Shown in pieces: positions 16,254 to 25,062 of a stretch of DNA of 64,000 bases; the first letter of the stretch is position 1, and the number at the start of each line of letters is the position of its first letter. A program made the translations under genes and the position numbers. The notes below the pieces were generated by a model. It saw only the letters and a program-made list of their open reading frames with translations. It did not search any database and was not told the origin of the DNA. This DNA comes from Flammeovirgaceae bacterium UBA5585 (lineage in GTDB: Bacteria > Bacteroidota > Bacteroidia > Cytophagales > Cyclobacteriaceae): NCBI GenBank assembly GCA_002425185.1, contig DILT01000014.1, forward strand, positions 62,001 to 126,000. Reading direction: 5' to 3'.

Positions 16254-19200
16254 CTATGCGTCTTTATTTCTCACTTTGGTGAGGTACCATATGTTTGGCT
16301 TCACACCAACTTCTTCCAACACCTGGTAAGCGCGTGGATTACCCGCGAGTTTATCAATACCAAAAGGTCTTTCCGGATTTCTTGGGGCGATCTTCAGTAA
16401 CTTGCTGATGCTGCTTTCGGGATCATTCACATCTCCAAATACGATGGCACCTGTGGAGCATGATGCCTGACATGCTGTGATTACCTCACCATCTTTCAAT
16501 GGCCTTTTCTCCTTCTTCGCCTGGAGTTTGCCGTTCTGAATACGCTGTACGCAGAAGGAACACTTTTCCATTACCCCACGTGAGCGGACGGTAACATCAG
16601 GGTTCAATACCATCTTACCTAAGTCGGTATTCATGGCCGGGTTAACCTGTTCAAACTGGCGATTGTCGTGATACTTGAACCAGTTGAAGCGTCTTACTTT
16701 ATACGGACAGTTGTTGGCACAGTAACGTGTACCAATACAACGGTTGTAGGTCATTTGATTTAATCCTTCGGTGCTGTGGGTTGTTGCTGCCACCGGGCAC
16801 ACCGTTTCGCATGGAGCATTATTACAATGCTGACACAGCATAGGCTGGAATACTACTTCAGGATTTTCAGCAGCTTCTTCCAGGCCACGTACATCGTGAA
16901 CAGCGGCATCGCTGCTGTAATAGCGGTCGATGCGCAACCAATGCATCTCTCTGCGATTGATCACCTCTTCGCGACCCACCATGGAAACGTTGTTCTCTAC
17001 ATTACAGGCTACCACGCAGGCACCACAACCGATACAGGTATTCAGGTCGATGGCCATACCCCAATGATGGTTTTTGTAATCGTGGCCTTTCCAAAGCGAA
17101 AGTTCTTCAGGTGCAACTTTATGGTTAGGGTCTTTCCATGTTGCAATCTTAGGCTGGAATTCCTTTTTCCAATCGGCACGCTCAAAATTCGACAAGGTAG
17201 TTTCTTGTACTACGGTCTGACGCGCCATGTAAGTTTGATGCGTTTGCGTGGTGGCAATCTGGTAACGCTCACCGGCTGCTTCAAACGATGCTCCCGCAAC
17301 ACTGTAACTGAGTGATCCATTAACCATAGTAATCAACGGATACGCATTCTTACCAATGCCATCAGCAACTTTTCCGGCTTTGGTCCGACCATACCCTAAC
17401 GGAATACCTAGTGTACCCGGTGTTTGTCCGGGTTGTACCAGTACGGGAAGCTTTACAGGTTCCTTTCCCGGAATAGAGATGGTATAGTATTCAGTCTTAG
17501 CTTCTTTAAAATTAATACCTTTAGAATCGGCAGGTGCCACCGTTACGTAGTGTTCCCAAACCGCTTTTGTAATCGGATCAGGTAGTTCCTGAAGCAACGG
17601 GTTGTTGGCCTGTGAACCATTTCCTACGGTTCCATTCTCGTAAACAAATACTTCAAAGCCGCTTCCACCTTTATAATTCGCTGCAATAGCAGAAGCTGCT
17701 GCTGCTACATCACCTGCAAAGGAAACAGACGCAGCATCAACCGGAAGTTCAAGGACACCATTATAAAGGCAAGTGTCCCACCACGTCTGGAAGTTTCCTG
17801 ATTTATAAAACCAGCTCTTCCAGTTATTTTTTACAATCTCAAAATAATCAACATTCGTTTCGCCAGCCCAGATGAGAAAACTTTCCTGCGCAGCACGCGA
17901 CTTAAATATCGGTGTGATGGCAGGCTGTGCTACACTATAATGATTTTTCTTCGGCTCAGCATCGTTCCATGCTTCCAGGTAATGATGATCAGGAGCCACA
18001 ACATCAACAAGGGAGGCCGTTTCATCTTCTTTGTATGCTGTAGCAATTTTCAACTGCACTTTACTCAAACCACCAGCAAGTTGTGAACCCATAGGGTGAT
18101 CATAAACCGGATTACAGTTATAGAAGATCACACCGGAAACACTTCCTGCGTTTACTTCCTTAATAAAATCAGCCATGGCCTGGTCATCACCCTGACGATA
18201 GTTAACCGGAAGATAAGGTAAAATAGTCGAGCCGTAGCTTCCTAAAATATCGTTGATCGCATTAACTACAACTTGTACTGATTTATCATTCGAGCCTGCT
18301 ACAACCAAAGCATTGCCACGGCTCTTCCAAAGATCTTCTGCCGCTTTAGCCAGATTAGGTTTATCAACACCACCACTAACACTTGTTCTCCCAGCCTTTG
18401 CTGCCAATAAATTATAAAGCTGAATCAATACAGCCCCTTCCTCCGAAGGTTTAAGCTGTGTGCGATAGTCGGCATTGGCACCCGCCAACGACATGCCCGC
18501 CTCAAATTGATAATGGCGAGACATCTCCTTTTTATCCTCTCCTACCGCACGGGTTTGCGCATACTGCTTGGTGAATTCAATCGGTGCCAGCCATGAACTT
18601 AGAAAATCAGCAGCCACACTAACAATCACTTTAGCTTTGCTGAAATCGTAGGATGGAATCATGGCTGTGCCGAAGGATTCTTCGTTAGCCTTGAGCATCC
18701 CATAAAATGAGCTTTGATCGTATTGAACGTGCTGCGTTGACGGATATTTCGATTTGAATTTTTCAATTACCGCCTTTGTGCTCGGACTGATAATGGTATT
18801 GCTAACGATAACAATTTTACCGCTACCAATAGCATTCAATTTCTCGATAACAGCCTTGTCAAGATCTTCCCAGGATGCCTTTTTGTTATCGGCTACCCGT
18901 GGGAAACGCAAACGGGCATTATCATAAAGAGACAGTACAGAGGCTTCAACCTGTGCACTGGTACCTCCCTTTGTTACCGATGAAAGTGAGTTGCCTTCAA
19001 TCTTAATGGGGCGACCTTCACGCGTTTTTACTACAATGCTGCAATAATCACCACCATTGGTGTAGGTTGATGCGTAGTAATTGGCAATGCTTGGATCGGT
19101 ATCCTCAGGTTTGTTAACATATGGGATAGCCTTACGAATAGGTGCTTCGCAGGCAGCCAGGGAAACGGCTGCCACACCAAAGCCCATCATTTTAAGGAAA

Positions 19201-19334
19201 TCCCTGCGTGAGTGACCAAGGTCTTCCTCCGGGCCGGGTGCAAATTCCTGATGGGCGTGTTTTACAAACTCAGCATCGTTGGTGAGTTGCTCGAGGCCTT
19301 TCCAGTATATCTTCTTCGTAGATTCTTTCTCCAT
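16254..19334 (-). CDS. actB: Alternative complex III iron-sulfur subunit ActB
   Basis: A 1026-residue periplasmic subunit that fuses a molybdopterin-oxidoreductase-like part (cofactor-free in known complexes) to a PsrB-like ferredoxin part (about 780-980). A Tat motif (SRRDFLKMMG) is followed by a lipobox-like Ala-Ala-Cys, suggesting a Tat-exported lipoprotein. Cys groups are CIGCGACVVAC, CQHCNNAPCETVCP, CIGTRYCANNCP and CSFC with a later CQASC. In the third group the second Cys is Thr, consistent with one [3Fe-4S] and three [4Fe-4S] clusters as known for this complex. Confidence 0.95.
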   Translation of the reverse strand: MEKESTKKIYWKGLEQLTNDAEFVKHAHQEFAPGPEEDLGHSRRDFLKMMGFGVAAVSLAACEAPIRKAIPYVNKPEDTDPSIANYYASTYTNGGDYCSIVVKTREGRPIKIEGNSLSSVTKGGTSAQVEASVLSLYDNARLRFPRVADNKKASWEDLDKAVIEKLNAIGSGKIVIVSNTIISPSTKAVIEKFKSKYPSTQHVQYDQSSFYGMLKANEESFGTAMIPSYDFSKAKVIVSVAADFLSSWLAPIEFTKQYAQTRAVGEDKKEMSRHYQFEAGMSLAGANADYRTQLKPSEEGAVLIQLYNLLAAKAGRTSVSGGVDKPNLAKAAEDLWKSRGNALVVAGSNDKSVQVVVNAINDILGSYGSTILPYLPVNYRQGDDQAMADFIKEVNAGSVSGVIFYNCNPVYDHPMGSQLAGGLSKVQLKIATAYKEDETASLVDVVAPDHHYLEAWNDAEPKKNHYSVAQPAITPIFKSRAAQESFLIWAGETNVDYFEIVKNNWKSWFYKSGNFQTWWDTCLYNGVLELPVDAASVSFAGDVAAAASAIAANYKGGSGFEVFVYENGTVGNGSQANNPLLQELPDPITKAVWEHYVTVAPADSKGINFKEAKTEYYTISIPGKEPVKLPVLVQPGQTPGTLGIPLGYGRTKAGKVADGIGKNAYPLITMVNGSLSYSVAGASFEAAGERYQIATTQTHQTYMARQTVVQETTLSNFERADWKKEFQPKIATWKDPNHKVAPEELSLWKGHDYKNHHWGMAIDLNTCIGCGACVVACNVENNVSMVGREEVINRREMHWLRIDRYYSSDAAVHDVRGLEEAAENPEVVFQPMLCQHCNNAPCETVCPVAATTHSTEGLNQMTYNRCIGTRYCANNCPYKVRRFNWFKYHDNRQFEQVNPAMNTDLGKMVLNPDVTVRSRGVMEKCSFCVQRIQNGKLQAKKEKRPLKDGEVITACQASCSTGAIVFGDVNDPESSISKLLKIAPRNPERPFGIDKLAGNPRAYQVLEEVGVKPNIWYLTKVRNKDA

Positions 19335-19386
19335 AATATATATAAAAGCGAAGTCTGACTTTACTTACTCTATTTCTGACAATTGA

Positions 19387-20643
19387 TTAATAATGACACT
19401 TGGCACATTCCAATCCGCCAATGTCTTCCACCTTCATCGGTTGTTTGCTGGATGCACTGTGCAATTCAACAAGTTTATCGTAATAGGCATTGCCTTTCGA
19501 ATTAACATCTGTTTTGCGATGGCAATCAATGCACCAACCCATGGTTAAAAGTGAATATTGTTTAACAACCTCCATTTCCTGAATAGGGCCATGGCAGGTT
19601 TGGCATTCAATATTGCCAACATTTACGTGCTGGGCGTGGTTGAAATAAGCGAGGTCAGGCAGATTGTGGATACGAACCCATTCGATTGGCTTTTGATTCG
19701 GGCCGTATGAAAGTGTTTCGGGTTGCCAGTCGGCCGCTGCCCATATTTTTTGAATAAGGGGCGATTCTGTTTTAACAGATCGGTGACAATTCATGCAAAT
19801 ATTAACCGAAGGAATAGTAGCACTTTTTCCTTTGAGCACACCGGTGTGGCAGTACTTACAGTCAATTTCATAGGCACCAGCATGCAACTTGTGCGAAAAG
19901 GCAATGGGCTGCTTAGGTTCATAACCTTGTTGAATACCAATGGAATACAATCCATTAATTACTGCCTTGAAGCCCAGCGATCCGATAATAAAAATCAAAA
20001 TAAAGCGAAAGCCAGCGCTACGGGATATGCTAGCCAGGGTAAACGGTGAATGAACTACTTCTTTGTCTTCCTCACTCAACTCCTTCTGGTCGAGGAAACG
20101 CTTTAAAGCGGAAACAAGGAAGATCAAAATAACGACAAGCAAAACCAGGATTACCAGCATACCGATCAATATTATATTGAGGTATTCGGCAGGAACCCCG
20201 CTTCCTCCACCCTCGCCACCGGCTGCTGCAGGTGTTGCTGCCACCGGAGGCCCCTTTTCTGTTTCGGACTTGATGTACGCCAGAATATCCATGATCTGAT
20301 CATCTTTCAGACCAGTGAAGGCTGTCATCTGCGTTTTGTTGTACTCATTATAAATTTTGTTAGCATACTCATCGCCACTGGCAATTAAGGCAGCCGAATT
20401 ACGGATAAATGATTTCAGCCAGTCGATGGAGGGTGTGCGGTCGTAAACATTGGCTAAGGCAGGGCCGACCAGTTTTTGATGCACCCTGTGACACGTTTTG
20501 CAATTCGCATTAAATAACGACTCTCCATTGGCAATAGCCTCAGGTTCAGTGGGTATTTGTTGTGCGTAGGCTAGGTTAAACGTGAAAAATAGAACAAGGA
20601 TGCTGATGCTTTTGTGAAGTGAGTGCAGGGATACTTTTATCAT
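19387..20643 (-). CDS. actA: Alternative complex III multiheme cytochrome c ActA
   Basis: A 418-residue protein with a signal peptide (1-27), a cytochrome c domain with CKTCH at Cys48-His52 and a likely Met ligand in TQMTAFTGL, a Pro/Ala/Gly-rich linker, a membrane helix (about 152-176), a second helix (about 210-232), and a pentaheme C-terminal domain with CKYCH, CMNCH, CQTCH, CIDCH and CAKCH. That makes six heme motifs. It accepts electrons from ActB. It is the first gene of the operon behind a consensus promoter. The attached monoheme domain may act as a tethered electron carrier. Confidence 0.95.
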   Translation of the reverse strand: MIKVSLHSLHKSISILVLFFTFNLAYAQQIPTEPEAIANGESLFNANCKTCHRVHQKLVGPALANVYDRTPSIDWLKSFIRNSAALIASGDEYANKIYNEYNKTQMTAFTGLKDDQIMDILAYIKSETEKGPPVAATPAAAGGEGGGSGVPAEYLNIILIGMLVILVLLVVILIFLVSALKRFLDQKELSEEDKEVVHSPFTLASISRSAGFRFILIFIIGSLGFKAVINGLYSIGIQQGYEPKQPIAFSHKLHAGAYEIDCKYCHTGVLKGKSATIPSVNICMNCHRSVKTESPLIQKIWAAADWQPETLSYGPNQKPIEWVRIHNLPDLAYFNHAQHVNVGNIECQTCHGPIQEMEVVKQYSLLTMGWCIDCHRKTDVNSKGNAYYDKLVELHSASSKQPMKVEDIGGLECAKCHY

Positions 20644-20679
20644 GATAGGTTATAGTGTCCGTTTTTACATCAAGGTGCA

Positions 20680-20710
20680 CAAATCTACTATGGGAAGTCA
20701 TTTTTTCAAA
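20680..20710 (-). promoter_or_regulatory. Bacteroidota-type promoter of the act-cta operon
   Basis: On the minus strand TTTG (complement of 20707-20710) is followed after 19 bases by TAGATTTG (complement of 20680-20687). This matches the Bacteroidota primary sigma consensus TTTG-N19-TAnnTTTG at every fixed position. Transcription would start near 20673, giving a leader of about 30 bases to the actA start at 20643. No other good match was seen in the 205-base gap. Confidence 0.7.
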
Positions 20711-20848
20711 CTTATTTTAAAGCAGGAACCAATTATTTAGGCCCTGGAACAGCCTCCGAAAGGTTCGTTGAAAGTTGAACAAGATTACCCGCACAAATGC
20801 TAAACACTTAATTTAGAATGAATTTAAATTACCCAAAAAATCCTGCTT

Positions 20849-21415
20849 ATGACCCCGTTTGAATATGTAAGCGTTCTCATTTCGCTGATATTGGGTCTTG
20901 GACTCACACTTATTCTTTCGGGTGTAGCACGCATCATAAAGCGATGGGAAACCATCCACTCATTTGGGCCTTATTTCATTTGGATCGCGCTTGCATTTGT
21001 ATTGCATATCCATGAATGGTGGGAAACCTACCAGTTCACTGCCTTTCGCGAGTGGAGTTTGCCCATGTTTCTCTTCGTTATTCTGTATCCCATTCTGTTA
21101 TTCGTTCTTGCCAACCTGTTATTTCCAAGTCGGTGGCCAAAAAGCCTGGATCTCAAAGCATTTTACTTTTCCATTTGCAACAAATTTTTTCTCTTCACCA
21201 TCCTGCTTTCTGTTGTAGCCATTCTCCAAAACATATTTTTGCTTCATTACTCCATTACCCAGCAACCGGTGCAACTTGCAGTAGTAGCAATGTTTAGTAT
21301 TATGCTCATCTGGAAAACTAAAAATGTCATCGTTCACTATGCACTTGCACTTACTTTATTGTTATTGCTGGTAGGCAGCCTTACCTTTACCAGCGATACA
21401 CTTTTGATTCAATGA
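20849..21415 (+). CDS. Hypothetical membrane protein
   Basis: A 188-residue protein with about six hydrophobic segments (near 5-25, 39-55, 68-90, 106-126, 132-150, 155-175) and short polar loops, including WETIHSFGP and HEWWETYQF. I do not recognise the family. Its stop codon overlaps the ATG of the cyanophycinase-like gene (ATGA at 21412-21415), so the two are translationally coupled and probably act in one process or share regulation. Confidence 0.75.
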   Translation: MTPFEYVSVLISLILGLGLTLILSGVARIIKRWETIHSFGPYFIWIALAFVLHIHEWWETYQFTAFREWSLPMFLFVILYPILLFVLANLLFPSRWPKSLDLKAFYFSICNKFFLFTILLSVVAILQNIFLLHYSITQQPVQLAVVAMFSIMLIWKTKNVIVHYALALTLLLLLVGSLTFTSDTLLIQ

Positions 21416-22422
21416 TTTTAAGATTTGCTTTTTCATTTTTATCACTCTGGCTAGTTTCCTGTAACGCACAGGAAAATCCGACACCCAATAACCCTCCGAA
21501 AAAAACCATCAGCCTTGGAATTACCGGTGATCAAGCAGATGTAACCGTACCAACATCTTTAGGTATCGTTCTTATGGGGGGTAGCACCGATGTTGATGAG
21601 GCTTTCGGGTGGATGATTGACAGGGCCAAGGGTGGCGATTTTGTAGTTATTCGCGCTTCCGGCTCCACAGGCTACAACAACTATATCAAAGGATTGGGTG
21701 ACCTGAACTCCGTAGAAACACTTTTGATTGATAGTCGTGAGAAGGCTAACCTGAATGAAGCACGCGATAAAATCAGAAATGCTGAGGCGCTGTTTATTGC
21801 AGGTGGTGATCAGGCCAATTATGTTAACTATTGGGCCGACACGGAAGTTTCAAGGGCGATACAATATCTGATTGATGAAAAAAAAGTTCCGATAGGCGGA
21901 ACCAGCGCGGGCTGCGCGGTTCTAAGCGAAATTATTTTTGACGCAAAAAATGGAAGTATAATTTCAACCGAAGCCTTACAAAACCCCTACAATCCGCTGC
22001 TGAGCATTTCCGAAAGCTTCATTAAAATTCCATACCTCACCAATACCATTACTGACCAGCACTATACTCAACGCGACCGCCACGGAAGGCATATTGCCTT
22101 TATGGCAAGAATGATGAAAGACAATGGCATAAACGCACGGGGAATTGGCGTTGATGAACGGACAGCCGTATGCATCGATGCGGACGGCAACGCGCTGGTG
22201 TTCGGATCAAATAGGGCCTATTTCATTATCAATAATGGTGCTGTACCGGAAAGTTGCTTGCCTGGCACGCCACTCACCTGGGTTCAAAACCAGGAGGCAC
22301 TACGAGTCTATATTTTTCAAGGAAGCACCACAGGCAAACCAGCCTTTAATGTTAATGAATGGCCAACAGGCGCCCCAAATCAATTTTGGTATTCGGAAAA
22401 TGGTGTGCTCAAGGTTAAGTAA
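21412..22422 (+). CDS. Cyanophycinase-like serine peptidase lipoprotein (S51 family)
   Basis: A 336-residue exported protein. The signal peptide ends in a lipobox (Leu-Val-Ser-Cys17). The nucleophile motif GGTSAGCAVLSE places Ser165 as the catalytic serine, and the stretches LIAGGDQANY-like (ALFIAGGDQ), DQHYTQRDRHGR and GIGVDERTA match cyanophycinase and the wider S51/type 1 glutamine amidotransferase-like fold. No cyanophycin synthetase is in the window, so the substrate may be scavenged polypeptides with Asp-linked side chains. The exact substrate is uncertain. Confidence 0.85.
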   Translation: MILRFAFSFLSLWLVSCNAQENPTPNNPPKKTISLGITGDQADVTVPTSLGIVLMGGSTDVDEAFGWMIDRAKGGDFVVIRASGSTGYNNYIKGLGDLNSVETLLIDSREKANLNEARDKIRNAEALFIAGGDQANYVNYWADTEVSRAIQYLIDEKKVPIGGTSAGCAVLSEIIFDAKNGSIISTEALQNPYNPLLSISESFIKIPYLTNTITDQHYTQRDRHGRHIAFMARMMKDNGINARGIGVDERTAVCIDADGNALVFGSNRAYFIINNGAVPESCLPGTPLTWVQNQEALRVYIFQGSTTGKPAFNVNEWPTGAPNQFWYSENGVLKVK

Positions 22423-22426
22423 ATGA

Positions 22427-23206
22427 TCAATATTTCTCCAGCCCCAATCCGAAAAGGGCAAAGTCATACTTAACAGGATCATCGGCATCCAACTTGCGCA
22501 AATTCGCGGTTAACTCCAGTGCAGTAAGCCAGTCGGTTTGCTTTCGTTTGATCAACTTTAATTTCCTGGCGACACGTTCAACGTGCACATCACACGGACA
22601 AACCAACTGGGTTGGTTTTATAGTTTTCCATATCCCGAAATCAACTCCAGTATTATCGTTACGAACCATCCAGCGTAAATACATGACAAGGCGTTTGCAC
22701 GCAGATTTCCGTTCCGGAGTGGCGATATGTTTTTCAGTTCGCGTTGGATAATCAGGAAGGCTGAAGAAAAGATTCCGGAAACGGATCAATCCATTTTCAA
22801 TAGTCTCATCCTTGCTATCAACCATAAATGCCTGCTCCAACGATTGATGTGCCGAATAAAACCACTTCAAAAACTCTATAAAGTAAAGTGTATCCGTGGC
22901 GTTAAAAGTCCGGTGCCGGAATTCAAGAAAGGGCTTTAGGTCACTCGCCTGGTGATGAAGAATAAAATTATAAGGGTCATTATCCATCCAACCCAACAAT
23001 CTGCGACAGTTATTTATAATAGTAACCCGTTGTCCCCAGGCCAGCGTGGCAGCAAACAGGCCGGCAATTTCTATGTCTTGTCTTTTAGCAAATAAATGTG
23101 GTATAGAAATCGGGTCATTTTTGATAAACTCAGGCTGATTGTATTCCCGCACTTTCGTATCCAAAAACATTTTGAGCTCAATGCTTGACAACCTCTGCTG
23201 TTTCAC
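22427..23206 (-). CDS. TIGR02757 (DUF2400) family protein
   Basis: A 259-residue protein of the TIGR02757 family, widely conserved in Bacteroidota. Recognisable stretches are the N-terminal REYNQPEFIKNDPISIPH, the FAATLAWGQR segment, the YLRWMVRNDNTGVDFGIW segment and CPCDVHVERVARKL. The fold resembles HhH-type DNA glycosylases in overall pattern, but the activity is unknown. It ends 4 bases after the convergent cyanophycinase-like gene. Confidence 0.85.
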   Translation of the reverse strand: MKQQRLSSIELKMFLDTKVREYNQPEFIKNDPISIPHLFAKRQDIEIAGLFAATLAWGQRVTIINNCRRLLGWMDNDPYNFILHHQASDLKPFLEFRHRTFNATDTLYFIEFLKWFYSAHQSLEQAFMVDSKDETIENGLIRFRNLFFSLPDYPTRTEKHIATPERKSACKRLVMYLRWMVRNDNTGVDFGIWKTIKPTQLVCPCDVHVERVARKLKLIKRKQTDWLTALELTANLRKLDADDPVKYDFALFGLGLEKY

Positions 23207-23235
23207 TTACTGCACTGTTTATGATGGGTGGCAAG

Positions 23236-23253
23236 TAATGATAAAGATCATTA
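23236..23253. promoter_or_regulatory. Inverted repeat upstream of the Na/phosphate cotransporter
   Basis: TAATGAT (23236-23242) and ATCATTA (23247-23253) form perfect seven-base arms around AAAG. It lies in the divergent gap between the TIGR02757 gene and the cotransporter, about 45 bases before the chosen ATG. It could be an operator. No regulator is known. Confidence 0.3.
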
Positions 23254-23255
23254 TC

Positions 23256-23289
23256 ACCAAAGAAGAAAAACACTAAATTACACCAAAGC
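23256..23289. repeat. Short copy of a dispersed CACAAAG-type intergenic repeat
   Basis: A run of ACCAAAG/AACACTAAA-type words ending in ACACCAAAG resembles the arms of the longer repeats at 29520-29595 and 34434-34587. It lies directly before the cotransporter start and is included in an extended reading frame, which is one reason for choosing the ATG at 23297. Confidence 0.35.
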
Positions 23290-23296
23290 GTATTGC

Positions 23297-24982
23297 ATGA
23301 ATTCGGAATTGAATGCTATTGAACTGTTGGCAGGTGTTGGCATTTTCCTTTTTGGGATGTACCAACTGGAAGATTCACTCAAGCAACTTTCCGGGGGCAC
23401 CTTTCGGAAGCTTATTCGAAAATTCACTGAGAATTGGTTTCGCAGTGTGCTAAGCGGAACGCTGGCAACAGCTGTGTTACAGAGCAGCACGGCTGTATCG
23501 TTAATGGTTTTGGCATTTGCCGGTGCCGGGGTACTGGGTATGGAAAGTGCCATCGGGGTAATTATCGGATCAAACCTCGGCACAACACTCACCAGTTGGA
23601 TTGTGGCCACACTTGGCTTTAAAGTTAACATTGAAATCCTGGCCTTGCCCTTTGTTGGCGTTGGCGGACTGGGGTTAATTTTCTTTGGCACTTCGGGACG
23701 CGGTGCTAACATCTGCAAATTTTTAGTAGGCTTTGGTTTACTCTTTATGGGCCTGGATTACATGAAGACAAGTATTGAAGGAATGGCGCAGCATTACGAT
23801 CTCAGCGCATTACAGCATTACCCGGGAGTTGTTTTTATTTTAATAGGCTTTGTTTTAACAGCCATTATTCAATCCAGTTCGGCCTCCATGGCGATTATTC
23901 TCAGTGCCATCAATTCAGGTATACTTTCATTTCCGTTGGCAGCCTACATGGTTATCGGCATAAACCTGGGCACTACGTTAACCGTCCTAATTGGCTCACT
24001 GGGTTCTCAAACCATTAAGAAGCGAGTTGCTTTTAGTCACCTGCTTTTCAATACCGTAACCGCATTGCTGGCCATCATTATCTTTCCCTTGCTTATTTAT
24101 CTGGTCGAAAAAGTTGTACACCTGGAAAACGATCCGGTTACGGCCATAGCGCTCTTCCATACGCTGTTCAACTTGCTGGGCGTTGTGGTTTTCCTGCCGT
24201 TAATTGGATTCTTTACCAGGTTTATCATGCGCGTCATTCAAGAGAAAAAGACAACCCTTACGCGATACCTACACACCCTGAAACCCGATGTACCCGAGGC
24301 TGGCATAGCCGCATTGAAAAATGAGATCCGTCACCTGGTCATAGAAGTTATGCAGTATCATTTGCGAGTTTTAAAATTAATGCGAAGAGAGCCGTTCTTG
24401 TCATTTCTGAAAAAAGAAAACCTAAGTCAAACCAAGGAATTGTCACTTGCTGATCAGTATCAACTGATCAAACAACTGGAAGCTGAAATCTACACGTTTG
24501 CTTCTGGCTTGCAGATGAATGAACTGCATGATCTGGAGGCCCGTGAACTCAATAAATTACTGCACGCCACACGAAATGCTGTTGCCTCAGCAAAAATTTT
24601 AAAAGATATCCAGCATAATCTTCAGGAAGCAGAAAACTCCGACAGCAAAGCCCTGGAGGAACTCATGTTGTACTTTAAAGATAAATGGGACATCACCCAT
24701 CAGGAATTTATCAAAATATTGGAGCAGACTGAAGTTAGTACAAACATCAGCCTGCTGCATAACCTCACTCTTAAAAATAAAGAAGATGACATCGCCTTTA
24801 CCCAACTTATCACGGCATCCATTGCTGCTAAAAAAATTAAACAGTCAGATATTCCCACACTGATAACCATTAACCGCGCATTCAATATCTCCGTGCGGCA
24901 GATGATTCATGCCCTTCGTGATTTATTGTTCACCGAACCCGAGGCAGAAATTGTTGAAAAACTAAGTGAAACAACACCTTAG
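23297..24982 (+). CDS. Na/phosphate cotransporter family protein
   Basis: A 561-residue transporter. Two Na_Pi_cotrans repeats are seen, each with a QSS motif and a Gly-rich helix: QSSTAVSLMVLAFAGAG with GSNLGTTLTSW, and QSSSASMAIIL with GINLGTTLTVLIG. A long cytoplasmic helical C-terminal region (about 340-560) is PhoU-like. It probably imports phosphate with sodium. An upstream Met at 23228 would add 23 polar residues made largely from a repeat, so the start at 23297 (Met-Asn-Ser-Glu) is preferred. Confidence 0.9.
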   Translation: MNSELNAIELLAGVGIFLFGMYQLEDSLKQLSGGTFRKLIRKFTENWFRSVLSGTLATAVLQSSTAVSLMVLAFAGAGVLGMESAIGVIIGSNLGTTLTSWIVATLGFKVNIEILALPFVGVGGLGLIFFGTSGRGANICKFLVGFGLLFMGLDYMKTSIEGMAQHYDLSALQHYPGVVFILIGFVLTAIIQSSSASMAIILSAINSGILSFPLAAYMVIGINLGTTLTVLIGSLGSQTIKKRVAFSHLLFNTVTALLAIIIFPLLIYLVEKVVHLENDPVTAIALFHTLFNLLGVVVFLPLIGFFTRFIMRVIQEKKTTLTRYLHTLKPDVPEAGIAALKNEIRHLVIEVMQYHLRVLKLMRREPFLSFLKKENLSQTKELSLADQYQLIKQLEAEIYTFASGLQMNELHDLEARELNKLLHATRNAVASAKILKDIQHNLQEAENSDSKALEELMLYFKDKWDITHQEFIKILEQTEVSTNISLLHNLTLKNKEDDIAFTQLITASIAAKKIKQSDIPTLITINRAFNISVRQMIHALRDLLFTEPEAEIVEKLSETTP

Positions 24983-25062
24983 CAATCAACCCTGACCGCA
25001 TATCCGAAAGTGCGGGCAAAAGACCAAAATAATTGGTACCTTAAACGTGCTTTTTAACAACT

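Noticed and set aside
16776..17315. Open frame of 179 codons on the plus strand
   Set aside because: It is antisense to the iron-sulfur part of actB, and its Cys and His content mirrors that gene.
24996..25015. Hairpin after the Na/phosphate cotransporter as a terminator
   Set aside because: The stem CCGCA/TGCGG is only five bases with a ten-base loop and no T run follows.
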